Below, piece by piece: positions 11,379-22,170 of a DNA stretch of 64,000 nucleotides. Origin of the DNA: Cladocopium goreaui (Eukaryota > Sar > Dinophyceae > Suessiales > Symbiodiniaceae); contig CAMXCT020006767.1 in NCBI GenBank assembly GCA_947184155.2, positions 550,749 through 614,748 of the forward strand. The letters are read 5' to 3'. The position numbers and the translations under genes were made by a program. How positions within the stretch are numbered: position 1 is the stretch's first letter; each line of letters starts with the position of its first letter. A model generated the notes under the pieces. The model searched no databases. It saw only the letters and a program-made list of their open reading frames with translations, and had not been told where the DNA came from.

Positions 11379-11474
11379 ATGCATGTTTGTTATGACATAT
11401 CACATATGAGCAACATAATGGCTACATATCCTTAAGTATAAACTGATCTACAAGTCTATTACCAAATGTCTCCA

Positions 11475-11649
11475 GGATGGATGCCGCCGAAAGCGCATCA
11501 AGCACGATGAGACCACGGGTGAGATTAAATCCGTAGTTGAGCACTTGAACCAACAGTTTCAAGGGCAGTTCAAGATCATGGTGTACTGGTCGCGCTCAGC
11601 CGTAGGATTCCTAATCCTTAAGAATGGCAAGCTCCAACAGGCTTGGTAG
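11475..11649 (+). CDS. Exon candidate (VYWSRSAVG motif)
   Basis: After TCTCCAG|G the frame reads DGCRRKRIKHDETTGEIKSV, then FKIMVYWSRSAVGFLILKNG, then KLQQAW and a stop at 11647-11649. The YWSR-xx-VG segment is one I associate with dinoflagellate hypothetical proteins. It lies between the basic low-complexity exon and the methyltransferase-like exons. Confidence 0.45.
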
Positions 11650-12017
11650 CTGAAAACGTTAAAACCTTTCTGATGTTCTAATTATTTGATGTTCTGGTTG
11701 AAAATGTTGGGAATTATGTATGATTCATTTCATAAGTAGGTTACCCACATGGACAGACCCGCCAACCCAGTCTCCTTTGCCATTGTTGGTGTCCCGATCC
11801 ACGCCATGTCCTGGAGGTTTGCTACTGCACAGTGCGCTTTGAGGATTTGATGTTTGCAGTCAAGAGTGTCGCAACCATAGCTACTTTATTGCACCCCAGG
11901 AGATGCTTTTCCTTTGTCCCATCAACCATTCAATAAATGCAATCCCACTTGGAAAAAGTAATTGGCCACAAGTGGTAAGCCATGACCCTGAATTGTTGAA
12001 TTAACAATCTGCAGCCC

Positions 12018-12217
12018 TTGACTTATCTGAGGCTGGTCAAATGCTCAACGGCATTGATGAAGCGGACGCTGTGTCGAATTTTCTGTACTACAAGCCAGTT
12101 CTTACCGGCCAGAGCTCTGATCCCAATTTGAAGGAGGAGTTGCACAAACATATCAAGGAATTCACTGATGAAGTCAGCCCCGAAAATGAGGATGCTGATG
12201 CTCAGGATGTTGACTAA
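12018..12217 (+). CDS. Exon candidate, acidic helix
   Basis: The frame reads LDLSEAGQMLNGIDEADAVS, then NFLYYKPVLTGQSSDPNLKE, then an acidic end DEVSPENEDADAQDVD and a stop. The composition is coding-like and the segment is richer in GC than its flanks. It may be a terminal exon or lead into the next one. Confidence 0.4.
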
Positions 12218-12219
12218 AG

Positions 12220-13808
12220 AAACCGGACATTTATCTTAGAGTATATCTGTAGGGTTCCCATGCATGTAAGGCTTTCACATCACCGTTTTCGAAACACATG
12301 GTTTATCGCAGTGAACCTCCAGCTACAATGACTACTGAACGCATGAACTCATTTTTCATTGTGTTCATATCAGCATTTGATCTGTGATTGCCTGCTGGCA
12401 TGGTCCGCTTTGTGGCACACAATTCTATCTTTGGGGGATATGGCTTAAACGCCACAAGACTTTGTCTCGCCAGCGCTTTGGGGAAAAAAGTGTCCATCTC
12501 CCACTTTGTATTTGGGCAGGGTTCCATTTATCCAGGTGAAAAGAATACGTACCAAAGTCTTACAAAATCGGAACAGGATGTGAAATTACCACCAACAATT
12601 CTGGGTTCATTCACTTTCAATCGTCATTCTCGCCTTGGACAGGTTATGTGATTGCTGCTGCTGCTATACCAGCTGGCTGAGGACTGGATGGTGGTCACAT
12701 TTTTTCACAAACAATGGATGAAAAATGAAACCCAGCCCAGCGTTTATTGTTTTTTGAAATGCAAATCATGAGAAGTTCATTCCATACATGGTGGACCCTG
12801 AGAAACATTCCCCAGCAACAAAGATCCCACACGCTCGCACAATCGTCCTTCCGCCAGGATCTTGGCATGCCTCTTGCAGGCAAGAAATGGATTGCGAAAC
12901 GGGGCTTTGTGAAGCCAAGTCGAACTGTCCTGTTATTTCATTGGGTGATGTGTTGGCAAATATTGGCAGATTTGAACTGATTGCCAATCAAGAAGGGTGG
13001 GCCGTCCAGAGTGCAATTTTCTTGGGCTGGGTGATCAGCAGTCATGTTCAATGAAACTTTGGGGACAATCATGTTTTCGAGAGAAAAAAACGATGTCCAG
13101 TTTAAACTTCCATTTAATCCATCTTGCCATTCATTCGATACACTTAATCCATCTTGCCATTCCGATGCAGCCACCATCCAGCTCCAAATATTGGCGCCTC
13201 GTTTCTCTGGGAGCCATGAGGGCCTGGGACAGCCGGGATGTGACGCGTTTGGTCCATGAAATGAAGAAGCGATTCCTGCCCAAGGCATGAATCATAGAAT
13301 GAAACATAAATTTCATGGTATGATTTTCAAGTTATAATGACCAAGTACTGATGTTTTTGTCCTTTGCAGGCATTTATTCTTTTGACCTTATTGGTCATCT
13401 GGAATGGGATCCCTGGAGATTCTAGCGTGGGCGTGGGGTCCTTAAAGATGAATCATATGAATCTTGCAAATTCAGAAACTTGAAACTTGATGGAATCCAA
13501 ACTATAAGATTAAACTATAATCTGTCCATTCCGATCCTCGGGCTCAGGATTTCCAGTTCATTGAACTCTTCTCTGGGTCTCGTATGGCAACAAAATGTGT
13601 ATCGGGTGCTGGATACCGTGCAACATGCATCGATATCAAAGACCATGAAGCTGCTGGATATGCCTTGGGGGAAGGTAGTGTCTTTGACATTAACAGTGCT
13701 TCAGGCTTTGTGCTCCTTAGCGTAATAGTGAAAACTACATGCATGCATACATGATATGGGCGCATGGGATGCCAGTATGGGGCCATATTGGCTTTAACCT
13801 CCCTTGAA
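12220..13808. other. Long intron or intergenic stretch
   Basis: No recognised domain. A short frame at 13176-13287 (RAWDSRDVTRLVHEMKKR) could be a small exon, but nothing supports it beyond composition. Confidence 0.4.
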
Positions 13809-13865
13809 ACAAGTGACCTGGAAACCCCGTTTTTTGATCAAAAACGGGTGTTCCAGGTCACTTGT
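13809..13865. repeat. Long hairpin (inverted repeat with short loop)
   Basis: ACAAGTGACCTGGAA starts the left arm and TTCCAGGTCACTTGT ends the right arm. With the inner CCCCGTTTT and AAAACGGG the arms are about 25 bp with two mismatches and a loop of about 6 nt (TGATCA). Confidence 0.9.
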
Positions 13866-13916
13866 TTAAATTTACCAGACCATATGAACCCTTACCCATC
13901 GCATTCAACAGCCAAC

Positions 13917-14093
13917 CCAGGTTGGCAATCCAGGCTTTGCTTCAAGGAGACCCGGATGGATTCGTGGCATGGTATGGTGTGCTATGCAGTACATGGTCAG
14001 CAGTATCAAGGGGATCAACATTTCGATGGTACCTCAACTCCTTGGGATATGAAGATCGGGAATGTGTTGCACAAGGAAATTTGATGGTAGCAA
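13917..14093 (+). CDS. Exon of methyltransferase-like dinoflagellate family, N-terminal core
   Basis: After ACCCAG|G the frame reads LAIQALLQGDPDGFVAWYGV, then LCSTWSAVSRGSTFRWYL, then CVAQGNLMVARF. I recognise the pattern G-[LV]-x-C-S-[ST]-[WF] followed by N/S-x-G-[ST] and later GN-x-[MV]-x-[AS]-R from a large Symbiodinium protein family. The CST loop sits where methyltransferases of the C5 type have their PC loop, so the fold may be Rossmann-like, but the true function is unknown. The exon ends near AGCAAG|GTTCGG. Confidence 0.65.
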
Positions 14094-14177
14094 GGTTCGG
14101 ATGTTAAACAAAACATGTTCATGCAAAGGCTTTCATGTTTCCCATCAAGTACAATTAAGACCAATGCAACAAACCCA

Positions 14178-14283
14178 TGAAGGTGCTCACTGCTGATGGC
14201 GCTGACTGTGTGCTTGGGTGGTGTTTTCATTTGTGAGCAACCTCGGCAAAGCTTGCTCTATCGACATCCTCGATTCCGTTGGC
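14178..14283 (+). CDS. Exon of methyltransferase-like family, EQP motif
   Basis: The frame reads CSLLMALTVCLGGVFICEQP, then RQSLLYRHPRFRWLTT. EQP followed by S-x-L and HPRF is the family signature and corresponds to FEQPQES in the Copia remnant at the left of the window. The exon follows the previous one after about 85 bases of intron. Confidence 0.65.
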
Positions 14284-14390
14284 TAACTACTATTTGTACG
14301 GCCCCCCGATTTGAATATAAATGATTTCATTGGTGAATGTCTATTTTGGATTATCTTCCATGGATCTTACAACTCTGGATCTCTGAACCA

Positions 14391-14606
14391 AGGTTTTCCG
14401 AAGCTGTTGGTGGATGCGTTTATTCAAATCTGATTCTCCAAAGCGACATGTGGCATACTCCAATTCCCCATGGGTCGAACGCTTCAACTTGGGTCGGCTT
14501 ACTGGATGGAAACCCAGTGACAACAAGAAGAAGAACACTGCTGTTTATGTGGATCCTATTTCCGGAAAAAGGAAATGGCATGGAACCAAAAATCTAAAGG
14601 GTACAG
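14391..14606 (+). CDS. Exon of methyltransferase-like family, C-terminal core
   Basis: After ACCAAG|G the frame reads VFRSCWWMRLFKSDSPKRHV, then AYSNSPWVERFNLGRLTGWK, then KRKWHGTKNLKGTE. The order FW-M...PK-x-x-x-x-SN...L-x-G...YHGTK-x-LK-x-T matches the family closely. The acceptor AG|G and short intron size agree with dinoflagellate genes. Confidence 0.7.
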
Positions 14607-14696
14607 AGCCTTTACCTCAGTTGTTTTTACTGTCAACTACTGGTTTTGTTGCACCCCATCATTAACGTCCATTTGACCTGTAGCCTGGTAAATCAG

Positions 14697-14870
14697 GTGC
14701 TACCCGCTCCGCTTTGGGATGAAGATCGTAGAGATCTTTCCTCGCCTCTTGAAAGACTGCAAGCCAGTTGAGTGCCCACCTGATGCCAATGGAGCGACTA
14801 TTTTTGAGTCAATGGAATACGGGGATATGTGTTCCGATGCGGATATTAGGACCTGTATTTTGTACATAAG
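14697..14870 (+). CDS. Exon of methyltransferase-like family, end of core
   Basis: After AAATCAG|G the frame reads YPLRFGMKIVEIFPRLLKDC, the expected continuation of the preceding exon (KGTE, then YPL-[RK]-FG). It continues through ECPPDANGATIFESMEYGD. Its end is uncertain, because the frame runs on to 14931. Confidence 0.65.
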
Positions 14871-16204
14871 AGGATCGTACAGCCTCCAAATTCCACCAAG
14901 TTGGCGAAAACTCTTGCCAACACATATTTGAGAAGCATTTTATGGGAACCCCGACGGATCCAATCAAAAAAAATACACATTTTGAACAATATCGATTTGA
15001 TCAAAAAAACAATCAAATATGGCCATATATGGGCATATACTCCAGTATTTGGGTGTATTGAAAAAACCGTACCCGTACTGAAACCGTAATTTATTGGGTT
15101 TTTATTGGAAAAAAACCATAGCGAAATGTTGAAAAAATACCATATATGGGCTGTTTTCCAGGGGTTCTCGCTAGATGCCTTTTGCAGCGAACTTAGCTGC
15201 TTCTGGAAATGGGTATCGGCCAAAGCATGGTCCATAGACATTCAACATCTCAAGTTTCACACGTGTGAGACGTTTCAGCTACGTGTGTGAGAGATTGTCT
15301 TTGGAAAATGTGAGTATATATCGATTCAACAAGTGTGCTGTTCAATGCATGATGTGTTCACATGATACCCATCACTCATGAGATCAGTAATTACTTTCCC
15401 CTCAGCCATTTTGTGAACCAATCGGCTTGGTGTGCTGGGTGAATGGAGCCTTTGCTCTCTCGTGCGTGGAGCTGCGCATCCTTGGGTGCTGGTCAGAATC
15501 ATCTCATGGCAGTTAAGAAGGAAGGGATGACCCGCCAGAAACAAATGGAAATGGAGTTAAAGGCCAGGGTGAAGGTTTAAGTTCAATGGTTTGAAATGTT
15601 AATGTTCAAAGAGCCATAAGTATAATCTTTCCCTCAGCGATTTCAATGGTCACCTGTCAGGCATTGCAGGATGAACTTCTGATGCTAGAGAACCCACCTC
15701 CTATGATGGATGCTAAGGCCGGACTTATATTCAAAAGGTGTTGGGTATACTATATACCATATGGCAGATTTGTTTTTATTAAAAAAAAAAACACCAAACC
15801 CCTTGTTGGCCTGTGCCAGGACTTGACACCGTCTGCTGCACCACCTGCTCCTACTTTGGAGGACACAAACCATTGCAATCATTGCATACTGTAAGCAAAC
15901 CCATTAAGAAACATCAGAGATTGAGATTTGTGAGGATCTTTTTTAGGTGATAGGTTTGCAATTGGTAACCTATAATGATATCTGAACCTGTGTCCTCTGT
16001 CCCTTGTGCCTGTGTGATGTAGGAAGCCAAGCCTGGCAAAGAAGCTTCTGCGGCACATGCCGACCCCGAGCATGAGCGGGCTGGGAACCTAAAGTTGTGG
16101 GAACATGAAATTTTCGACAAACTACTATTTATCAATCTCTTATATTCTCTTATGATGGATGTTATTGATCATATATGATCATATAATATGTGCTGCAATG
16201 CGTT

Positions 16205-16406
16205 AGGCACTGGAAGAAAAGCAAAAGCTTCTTGAGGAGATTGAAGTTCTAAGGAGGCAGAAATCTAGACTCTCGAATTCAACCGTGGGTTCAACACCTT
16301 CCCCACTGCCGTCTGCACCTACTCCCAAGTCTAGCCCTCCTACCCCCACTCCCTCAGTGGCTCCATCCCATGCTGCTGAACGTGCCCCGGACTCTGATGA
16401 GGATGG
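16205..16406 (+). CDS. Exon candidate, coiled coil and proline-rich linker
   Basis: The frame reads ALEEKQKLLEEIEVLRRQKS, then a proline/serine/threonine-rich segment (SPLPSAPTPKSSPPTPTPS), then AERAPDSDEDG at a donor-like site (GATG|GTGAGG). The acceptor is TGCGTTAG|G. It joins the core of the gene to its downstream charged domain. Confidence 0.5.
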
Positions 16407-16499
16407 TGAGGCCAGGTTTTCAGGGAATGGGGACCGGGGTTATGGGTTTGGGGTTTGAAATCATGTGTCATAACATTCTTGTTGAGATATTTCCATCAA

Positions 16500-16800
16500 T
16501 CATTGCCAAACACCTTGAACGAGATGCATGTTGGGAATTAGCCATCAAGTGTTACCACCAGCTGTCTCTTGTGAAGGACTCCGGCGAGAAGATCACCCGA
16601 GATGACAGGGGACGTTTGCTGTTGAACGGCAAACTCATGAGTGATGCTGCGGTTGAACAACGTCTCCGCCGCTGGTGCACCAAGAAGAAGAATGGAGGTC
16701 TAAAGTGTTCCCAGGATGTTTATGAGCGATATCATAATCAGGGGCCTGACGCCCGACTGGAGCTTATCCAAATCTTCAAAGATGCGTTTTTGAACAAGGA
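16500..16800 (+). CDS. Exon of dinoflagellate charged domain
   Basis: The frame includes SGEKITRDDRGRLLLNGKLM, then RLRRWCTKKKNGGLKCSQDV, YERYHNQGPDARLELIQIF and KDAFLNK. The pattern RRxC-xxKxxGxLxVxxxxxxxYxxxGxxREELxxxFxxxxxDK is familiar from dinoflagellate genes that follow the methyltransferase-like core. No enzymatic motif is visible; it probably binds a partner or nucleic acid. Confidence 0.6.
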
Positions 16801-16920
16801 GCCATTGCAACAATTGCATCTTAGAACCATCTTGAAGTTAAAAGTATAGCCTATAGAGTCTACATGTTACCAACAAACTCCCACTCCATGTCTCCTTGCT
16901 CCCATGTGAGCTGCCTGCAG

Positions 16921-17046
16921 GACCAGTGCCAGAGTTCCGTCCGTAAGCTTGTAGTGGAGGAGACCGGGAAGACCTTGAAAGTGCAAGCTGGATGGTACAC
17001 AGAGCGTCAGATGAAAGACACCTTGAAAATGCCAAAGTGGCTAGCC
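16921..17046 (+). CDS. Exon of the same charged domain
   Basis: After CCTGCAG|G the frame reads DQCQSSVRKLVVEETGKTLK, then VQAGWYTERQMKDTLKMPKW. The HGWY/AGWYT-x-E-x-M-x-x-x-L-x-x-[ST] segment continues the family pattern of the preceding exon. Confidence 0.6.
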
Positions 17047-17123
17047 TAAGATTCATGTGGTCTTGAGATTTAAAACTTATGAGTTGGATTGCAAATGGGT
17101 GAAATCTATTATGATGTAGCCCT

Positions 17124-17220
17124 GAAAAGAATGTCATCATTGAATCACCCCTGAGGTGCGAGATTGACGCAGTGACCGCTTACACAGCTGACCGACCAAA
17201 GCTTCGAAGGCTATGGATGT
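17124..17220 (+). CDS. Small exon of the same gene
   Basis: The frame reads KNVIIESPLRCEIDAVTAYT, then ADRPKLRRLW. It is too short to stand alone, but it fits the expected continuation (a helix ending in IDAV-x-x-Y) between the two neighbouring exons. Confidence 0.45.
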
Positions 17221-17284
17221 TTCAATATGATTTCAACTTATTGCATCTTAAGTTATCATAGCCCGATTACCGGAAAATCATGGC

Positions 17285-17536
17285 AGGAAATGGAAGTATA
17301 ATCCCAAGATCGAACAGCACTACATCGAAGTGGATGAGTCCGGGGAGTTGACAAAGCGATATACCCAAACCAAAGAGGAGGAGGAAATCTGTGGTTCTGC
17401 CAGGCCCGTTGAGTTCAGGACCCTGTCCCTGGAGGACCCCGCGGCCATGGATCGAGGAGCTGAGGAAGAGGCTGCCGCTGACCCTCCAGGAAGTGAGCCC
17501 AGGCCACCTAATGCGGATGTGGAGAAGCAGGACTGA
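17285..17536 (+). CDS. Exon of the same gene, acidic tail
   Basis: After CATGGCAG|G the frame reads RKWKYNPKIEQHYIEVDESG, then ELTKRYTQTKEEEEICGS. The F/YNP-x-IE-x-x-x-[IV]-x-VD segment with the following acidic run is a family hallmark. The tail rich in P, A and E ends in a stop at 17534-17536, which may be intronic because more exons follow. Confidence 0.55.
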   Translation, partial: RKWKYNPKIEQHYIEVDESGELTKRYTQTKEEEEICGSARPVEFRTLSLEDPAAMDRGAEEEAAADPPGSEPRPPNADVEKQD

Positions 17537-17604
17537 CCGTTTATCGTAGGGGGAACCCTTGTCATGCAAGTATATTTACATTTTTTTGTCTATCAATCGA
17601 TGAC

Positions 17605-17716
17605 CCAGAGCAGGAAACACATGTGCTGTTGACCAAGTCCATGGAAGCTCTGTTGGCAAAGTCGGCCAAGTTGCGAGACATCGAGTCAAAAGTTGAGAAC
17701 CCCAGGCCACTTTAGT
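17605..17716 (+). CDS. Small helical exon of the same gene
   Basis: The frame reads EQETHVLLTKSMEALLAKSA, then KLRDIESKVENPRPL. A helix rich in L, A, K and S, with coding-like composition, between the acidic tail and the basic end of the gene. Confidence 0.4.
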
Positions 17717-17819
17717 ATTGGTAGGATTGGCGTTCAATGATCACACAATCAAATTTGAATCAACAGTATTTGTTTTCATGAGTGACCTTTGCATCATCTC
17801 ATTTAAAGCCATACCCTAA

Positions 17820-17925
17820 GTGTGAAGTCGATCCTCAAGACTGCCTATGAAGCCATGGACACTCACTATGATGCATTGGCTACAAGCCTGGCTCGCTACC
17901 GTGCAGTGAAGACAAAACCGTCTGA
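17820..17925 (+). CDS. Small helical exon of the same gene
   Basis: The frame reads VKSILKTAYEAMDTHYDALA, then TSLARYRAVKTKPSD. Helical and coding-like; the preceding helix exon and the next basic exon are on the same strand. Confidence 0.4.
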
Positions 17926-18335
17926 TACGTTTCTTTGGCACAATCATGTTGAATCTATTGTTATAAAATGGTATATAGCAAAAACATTACTGACATTCCA
18001 TCAGCCCCGGCACTTTGAGGTTGGCTCAGAACATTGACAAGCAATTGGAATACGCAGAAGTCTTGTGCCTTGATTTAAAACCACTCTGAACAACTGGATT
18101 TCTATGGGTGGTGGAACCATGGGGTTTATGTTTTTTGCCGTCCCAGGGGAAGCAAGGCTACACGTGCAGAAGTCCAAGCCCAGCATTCGCCCCAGAAAAT
18201 TCTGGTGAGAACAGTGTGAACATACATGTGCATATGTATATTCATTCATATTATATCATATATATTTGAAGTAGAATCGATCTTATAAAGTCTGATACAC
18301 ATATCACGGTATATCACCACATGGTCATACCTAAG

Positions 18336-18462
18336 GCCGGCTTTGAAATCTGCCCGGACCAAGCGCAAGTCTGAGAACGACGATACCAATTCTGAGTTGC
18401 CAGCACCAAAGGTGCCAAAGTCGAAGGCAAAGAGCAAGGCGAAAGCCAAGTCTGCCAAGTAA
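18336..18462 (+). CDS. Terminal exon, lysine-rich nuclear-type tail
   Basis: The frame reads ALKSARTKRKSENDDTNSEL, then PAPKVPKSKAKSKAKAKSAK and a stop at 18460-18462. The basic end looks like a nuclear localisation or nucleic-acid-binding tail and is the most convincing 3' end for the gene whose core lies at 13.9-14.8 kb. Confidence 0.55.
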
Positions 18463-18928
18463 AGGCAAACTTCATGAAATGGGGGTTTGCAATTCTGAAA
18501 TGATTTGCTTTGGATCGATCTCACAGCCCTTTCAAGCGTGTGGTTGCATTGGAGTCAACCCTGAACATGCTCACCTGGGCCTAGCGTGAATTCCATGAAA
18601 AAAAAATCGTCCACGGGTAGTGCAACAAATCTTATCCATGCAGTGCAGCATGCCCAGAAAGACCCATCCCTGGCCTTCCCACTGTTTCTGTAGATCCCAT
18701 TGCCATCGCATCAGCACCTTGGCCATGCCAGGTGTTGTTGGACCAATGGGAAAGCATGCAGCATCGTGCATTGCAAATGGTGCCGGGGACCCAAGAGGGA
18801 AAGGGTGAAAAAAAAACAAACTATATCAAACTATGAATTATATTTGGATACTTTGGACAAGCCACCATTCTGGAGATTTGGCCCAAAAGACAAACAAAAA
18901 ATCAGAATAGTTTAGTCGTCAGCTCCCC

Positions 18929-19186
18929 ATGGATACTCGAGCCCGTGTAGTTGAGAAAAGGGAAAGAATTCTGGCCTCATTGAAGGCTTCATTTGAAGCT
19001 TTGGGTGTTCACGACCCAGACTTGCCCTGGGGGTTTGTGGCAGGACCCAAACGGCCTTTTGAAAAGCATGCCTTTGAAGCAAGGCAAAGACTCCGTGATT
19101 TGGAGCAACTACAGGTTCTGGATACGGTCATTAGCAATTGGAAATTCATCAACTTGGAAGTGAACCGTGATGAAACCGATCAAAAT
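18929..19186 (+). CDS. First exon of a dinoflagellate-expanded family gene
   Basis: The ATG at 18929 opens MDTRARVVEKRERILASLKA, then SFEALGVHDPDLPWGFVAGP, then a helix ending DRDE-like with ETDQN at a good donor (AAAAT|GTGAGC). It is the first clearly coding piece after the terminal exon at 18462. The start may be further upstream, because no promoter or spliced-leader acceptor could be assigned. Confidence 0.45.
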
Positions 19187-19404
19187 GTGAGCTGTGGCAG
19201 CTGAGTGGGCTTTTTTCAATTGCCAATTCGTTATGGCTAGGCCATGCAGTATGGCTTGCGCTGTTGTGCAAATTTGCTTAAATGTGCACGCTGTTGTTCC
19301 CACGTGGTGCTCCCATTGCCCTACGTGATGCTGAAAATTACATGACATACGCTAGCGATCCCTGGCAAAGAAAAAGGTCAAAAGCTCCTGCTTCAAAGTT
19401 TTTT

Positions 19405-19530
19405 TTTCTCACATGATCTCCTTCACCAGATCTCTTTCACATGAATCCTTTCACATGATCTCTTTCGCATGATCTTTTTCACATGACCTCTTTCGCATGA
19501 TCTCTTTCACATGACCCTTTTCAGATCTCT
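19405..19530. repeat. Tandem repeat of about 17 bp, pyrimidine-rich, in intron
   Basis: About seven copies of a unit like CTCTTTCACATGATCT, with C/G changes at CAC/CGC. It lies in the intron before 19569. Confidence 0.85.
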
Positions 19531-19568
19531 AGCTTATTGTACCCCCAACGATTGGATTTTGATCGCCC

Positions 19569-19700
19569 AGGCCACCGCCAAGTCTGTAGCTGAGATGAGC
19601 AAGGCCGCAGTCGATCATTATGGATCTACAAGTTGCCCAATCACTTCCCGTCTTGCAAGTGTGCCAACTAAGAGAGCAGAAGACGAATGCCATAAACTGT
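19569..19700 (+). CDS. Second exon of the expanded-family gene
   Basis: After TCGCCCAG|G the frame reads ATAKSVAEMSKAAVDHYGST, then SCPITSRLASVPTKRAEDEC, ending near HKL at a donor-like GT. Acceptor and donor both suit dinoflagellate introns. No motif beyond a helix. Confidence 0.45.
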
Positions 19701-19822
19701 GACGTAGCTGAAGCTGACTCCATATGATCCCATATAAAAATTACGGCAATTATTCTTTTTAGGGATGCTTTGGGTTGCATTTCAACTTGCACTTTTTAAC
19801 TTTGAACCCTGCCCCAACCAAG

Positions 19823-21389
19823 GTTTGAGAAGCACAACCTGGCGTTGAAGATTCCGGTTTCCTGGGTTGACTTGGATGGTGGTGATAGCTACCCTGTGCT
19901 CAGTATGCTTGACACCATTGACTACTTGGTTCAATCCAACAACTTGTCCAAGTTGTTTGGGGAACAACCCATGGAACAAGTGCAACCAATGTTGTTAGAG
20001 TTTTGGCGACGTTACAGCCTTGAATGGCCAGATTATGGAGTCTTTCGAGCTGCTGCTGAAAACAAGCTGTCGCTATCACGAACAATTCCAGTTTACATTC
20101 ATGGTGATGAAGGTCGTGGATTCAAACGATCGGGTGTCATGATATTGAGCCTACAAGGGGCCATTGGTCGTGGCAGCAAACCTTTCCTCAAAAGACATCC
20201 AATTAGATCTCTTCGTCAACTCAAGATGGGTATCAACCTTCAAGGGAGCTCTTTCAACAGTCGAATGCTGTTTGTTGCAATGCCAAAGAAACATTACAAG
20301 GCGAAACCAGATTCTGGGACTATGATATTATTCATTTTCTATCCTCTTAGATTGCCTTTGGTTGTCCTTTCCTGTGACATTAATTTTAATCCCACTCAGC
20401 CCCCTATCCTTACTCAGGAGAATTTCCAGGCTGTACTCAACAAGATGATCAATGACCTCCTCAAACTTCAAGACATTGGGTTTACCTACGCAGGGGAAAG
20501 ATGGAACATCGCTTGCTTAGGTGTGAAAGGGGATCTTCCGTTTTTGAGGACCGTTGGAGACCTGACGAGGCATTGGCAAAGGGCGCACAGGTCAGAGGAA
20601 AACAAATCTCCTCCTGGGGTTTGTTGGATGTGTTTGGCTGGCACAAAGCCAGGGGGGCCTTTTGAAGATTTCAACATAGATGCTCAATGGTCTGTGGTTG
20701 CTACAGTTGATCCTTGGGTTACACGACCTTCAGTGCTGCAATTGTTTCATTGTATCGATCGTCCCCATGACTATCTCAAGACTGATGTTTGGCACAACTA
20801 CCATGGAGGAGCAGGTAAAACTTTCATAGCTTCAGTGCTGGCTGAATGTTTGCTTCTTTTGCCGGGGTCAAGGGAAGACAAAATTTTCCAGTTGGATGTT
20901 CTCCTACGTCAGTGGGCCAAACGGCCGGGTTGCAACCTTCCTCATTCAGGTCCATTTGTTGCGGAGAGAATTGGCCTTACAAGCTTCCAGGTCTTACCTG
21001 AAGGAGGTTGGTCAAAGTTTGCTGACACGCATATCTACCACAGGTTTGTGGAATGGTTCTTGACAGGGAGGATTAATCAATTCAATGAGGACGAGTATTT
21101 TTTGATGATTCTTGAAGCTGTCAAAGCGGCCAACGACACTTTTTCAATTCGTTACTCGTCTGGGTTGTGGCTGACGTCCAATGAAGCGCTTGCAGCTGGA
21201 AACAACGGAAGAAAGTGGTTACGTATCTATGCAAATCTTGCCTATAGGTGCTTCACTGAGCGAAAATCACGCTTCCCGATCTATGTTAAGTTTCACATGT
21301 TGGACCATCACTGGCGTCGTTTGGTATCTGGAGCCCAAAACAAATGGACACTGAACATCCTAGCGGAGTCAGTGCAGGCTGATGAGGAG
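19823..21389 (+). CDS. Main exon of dinoflagellate-expanded protein, unknown function
   Basis: After CAACCAAG|G the open frame (about 520 codons) reads FEKHNLALKIPVSWVDLDGG. Landmarks in order: RTIPVYIHGDEGRGFKRSGV (family form: IP-x-x-x-HGD-[DE]-G), ERWNIACLGVKGDLPFL (GCKGD-x-P), VCWMCLAG with a CxxC that may bind zinc, PFEDF, DPW, then RPHDYLKTDVWHNYHGGAGK (family form: D-x-[FW]-H-x-x-H-x-G-x-GK) and later FHMLDHHW. I know this order from many Symbiodinium hypothetical proteins, some of which sit near transposable elements; no activity has been assigned that I can name. A short hydrophobic stretch near 20316-20417 could be an in-frame intron. The sense frame ends at QADE, where a GA donor seems to be used. 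Confidence 0.7.
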
Positions 21390-21497
21390 TCTAGTTTGAA
21401 TTTATTTGAATTTTGATATGTTGGTCGTTATGTGGTCCTATCCTAGTATGTGTCATCACTGTTGTATTTTCCGTTCCCTGGGGATGTCTCATTTCAG

Positions 21498-21699
21498 GAC
21501 TTTGTGGGGAGATGCTGTCGCGTCAGCCGACGCATTTCCCCCAGGGCAATTGGATTGAGAGTACTTCAAAGGTATCTTGTGATGGCAAACAAAGCGTGGG
21601 TCAACAGCCCGAACCCTGACACTCAGCAGCCGACGAAGAGAAGCTTCGCCGAGATGACGGGCCCGCTTGAAGCTGATGGTCCAAAGCACAGAAAAAGGG
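21498..21699 (+). CDS. Next exon of the expanded-family gene
   Basis: After TTTCAG|G the frame reads DFVGRCCRVSRRISPRAIGL, the expected continuation of QADE in the previous exon (family form: D-E-D-F-[IV]-G-[RK]-x-x-R-[VL]-SRR). It then goes through RVLQRYLVMANKAWVN and a polar tail with KHRKRG at a donor-like GTGAAG. Confidence 0.6.
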
Positions 21700-22170
21700 G
21701 AGTGAAGCAATTGTGTGTGATTATGGCTGAACCCCCAAATTGGGAAACACCCGTAAGCCGTAATGACCAAAAAAAATGGTTGAGGCCGTATGATCAAAAA
21801 AAACATTCATTTGGGTTCCTAGGTAGATAGATTCTTGTTGCGAGTCTGTGGTGAAGACGATTATTCTGGGCTGTAACGTCGGAGATTTGTGGCGTCAACC
21901 GTTCCTTAGGTTGTCCACTTGTTTTCTTCGTTATTCAATGGATGAGATTCAAATTGTCTGTTTTATGTTCAGGATACCCAAGCAAGATAACGCACATATA
22001 TAACCAATCAACTGAATTCCCAATTGACTACGTGACTCAGAACCCCGGCACCCTACCCTAAGATAGCTGATATAACATGATATAAGTGGATGTTGATTCC
22101 CCCTATATGGTAGTAGTAGGTTTCGACCAATTCCCAAGTGACTATGTAGGACATGGTGTTGCGCTTTGCA

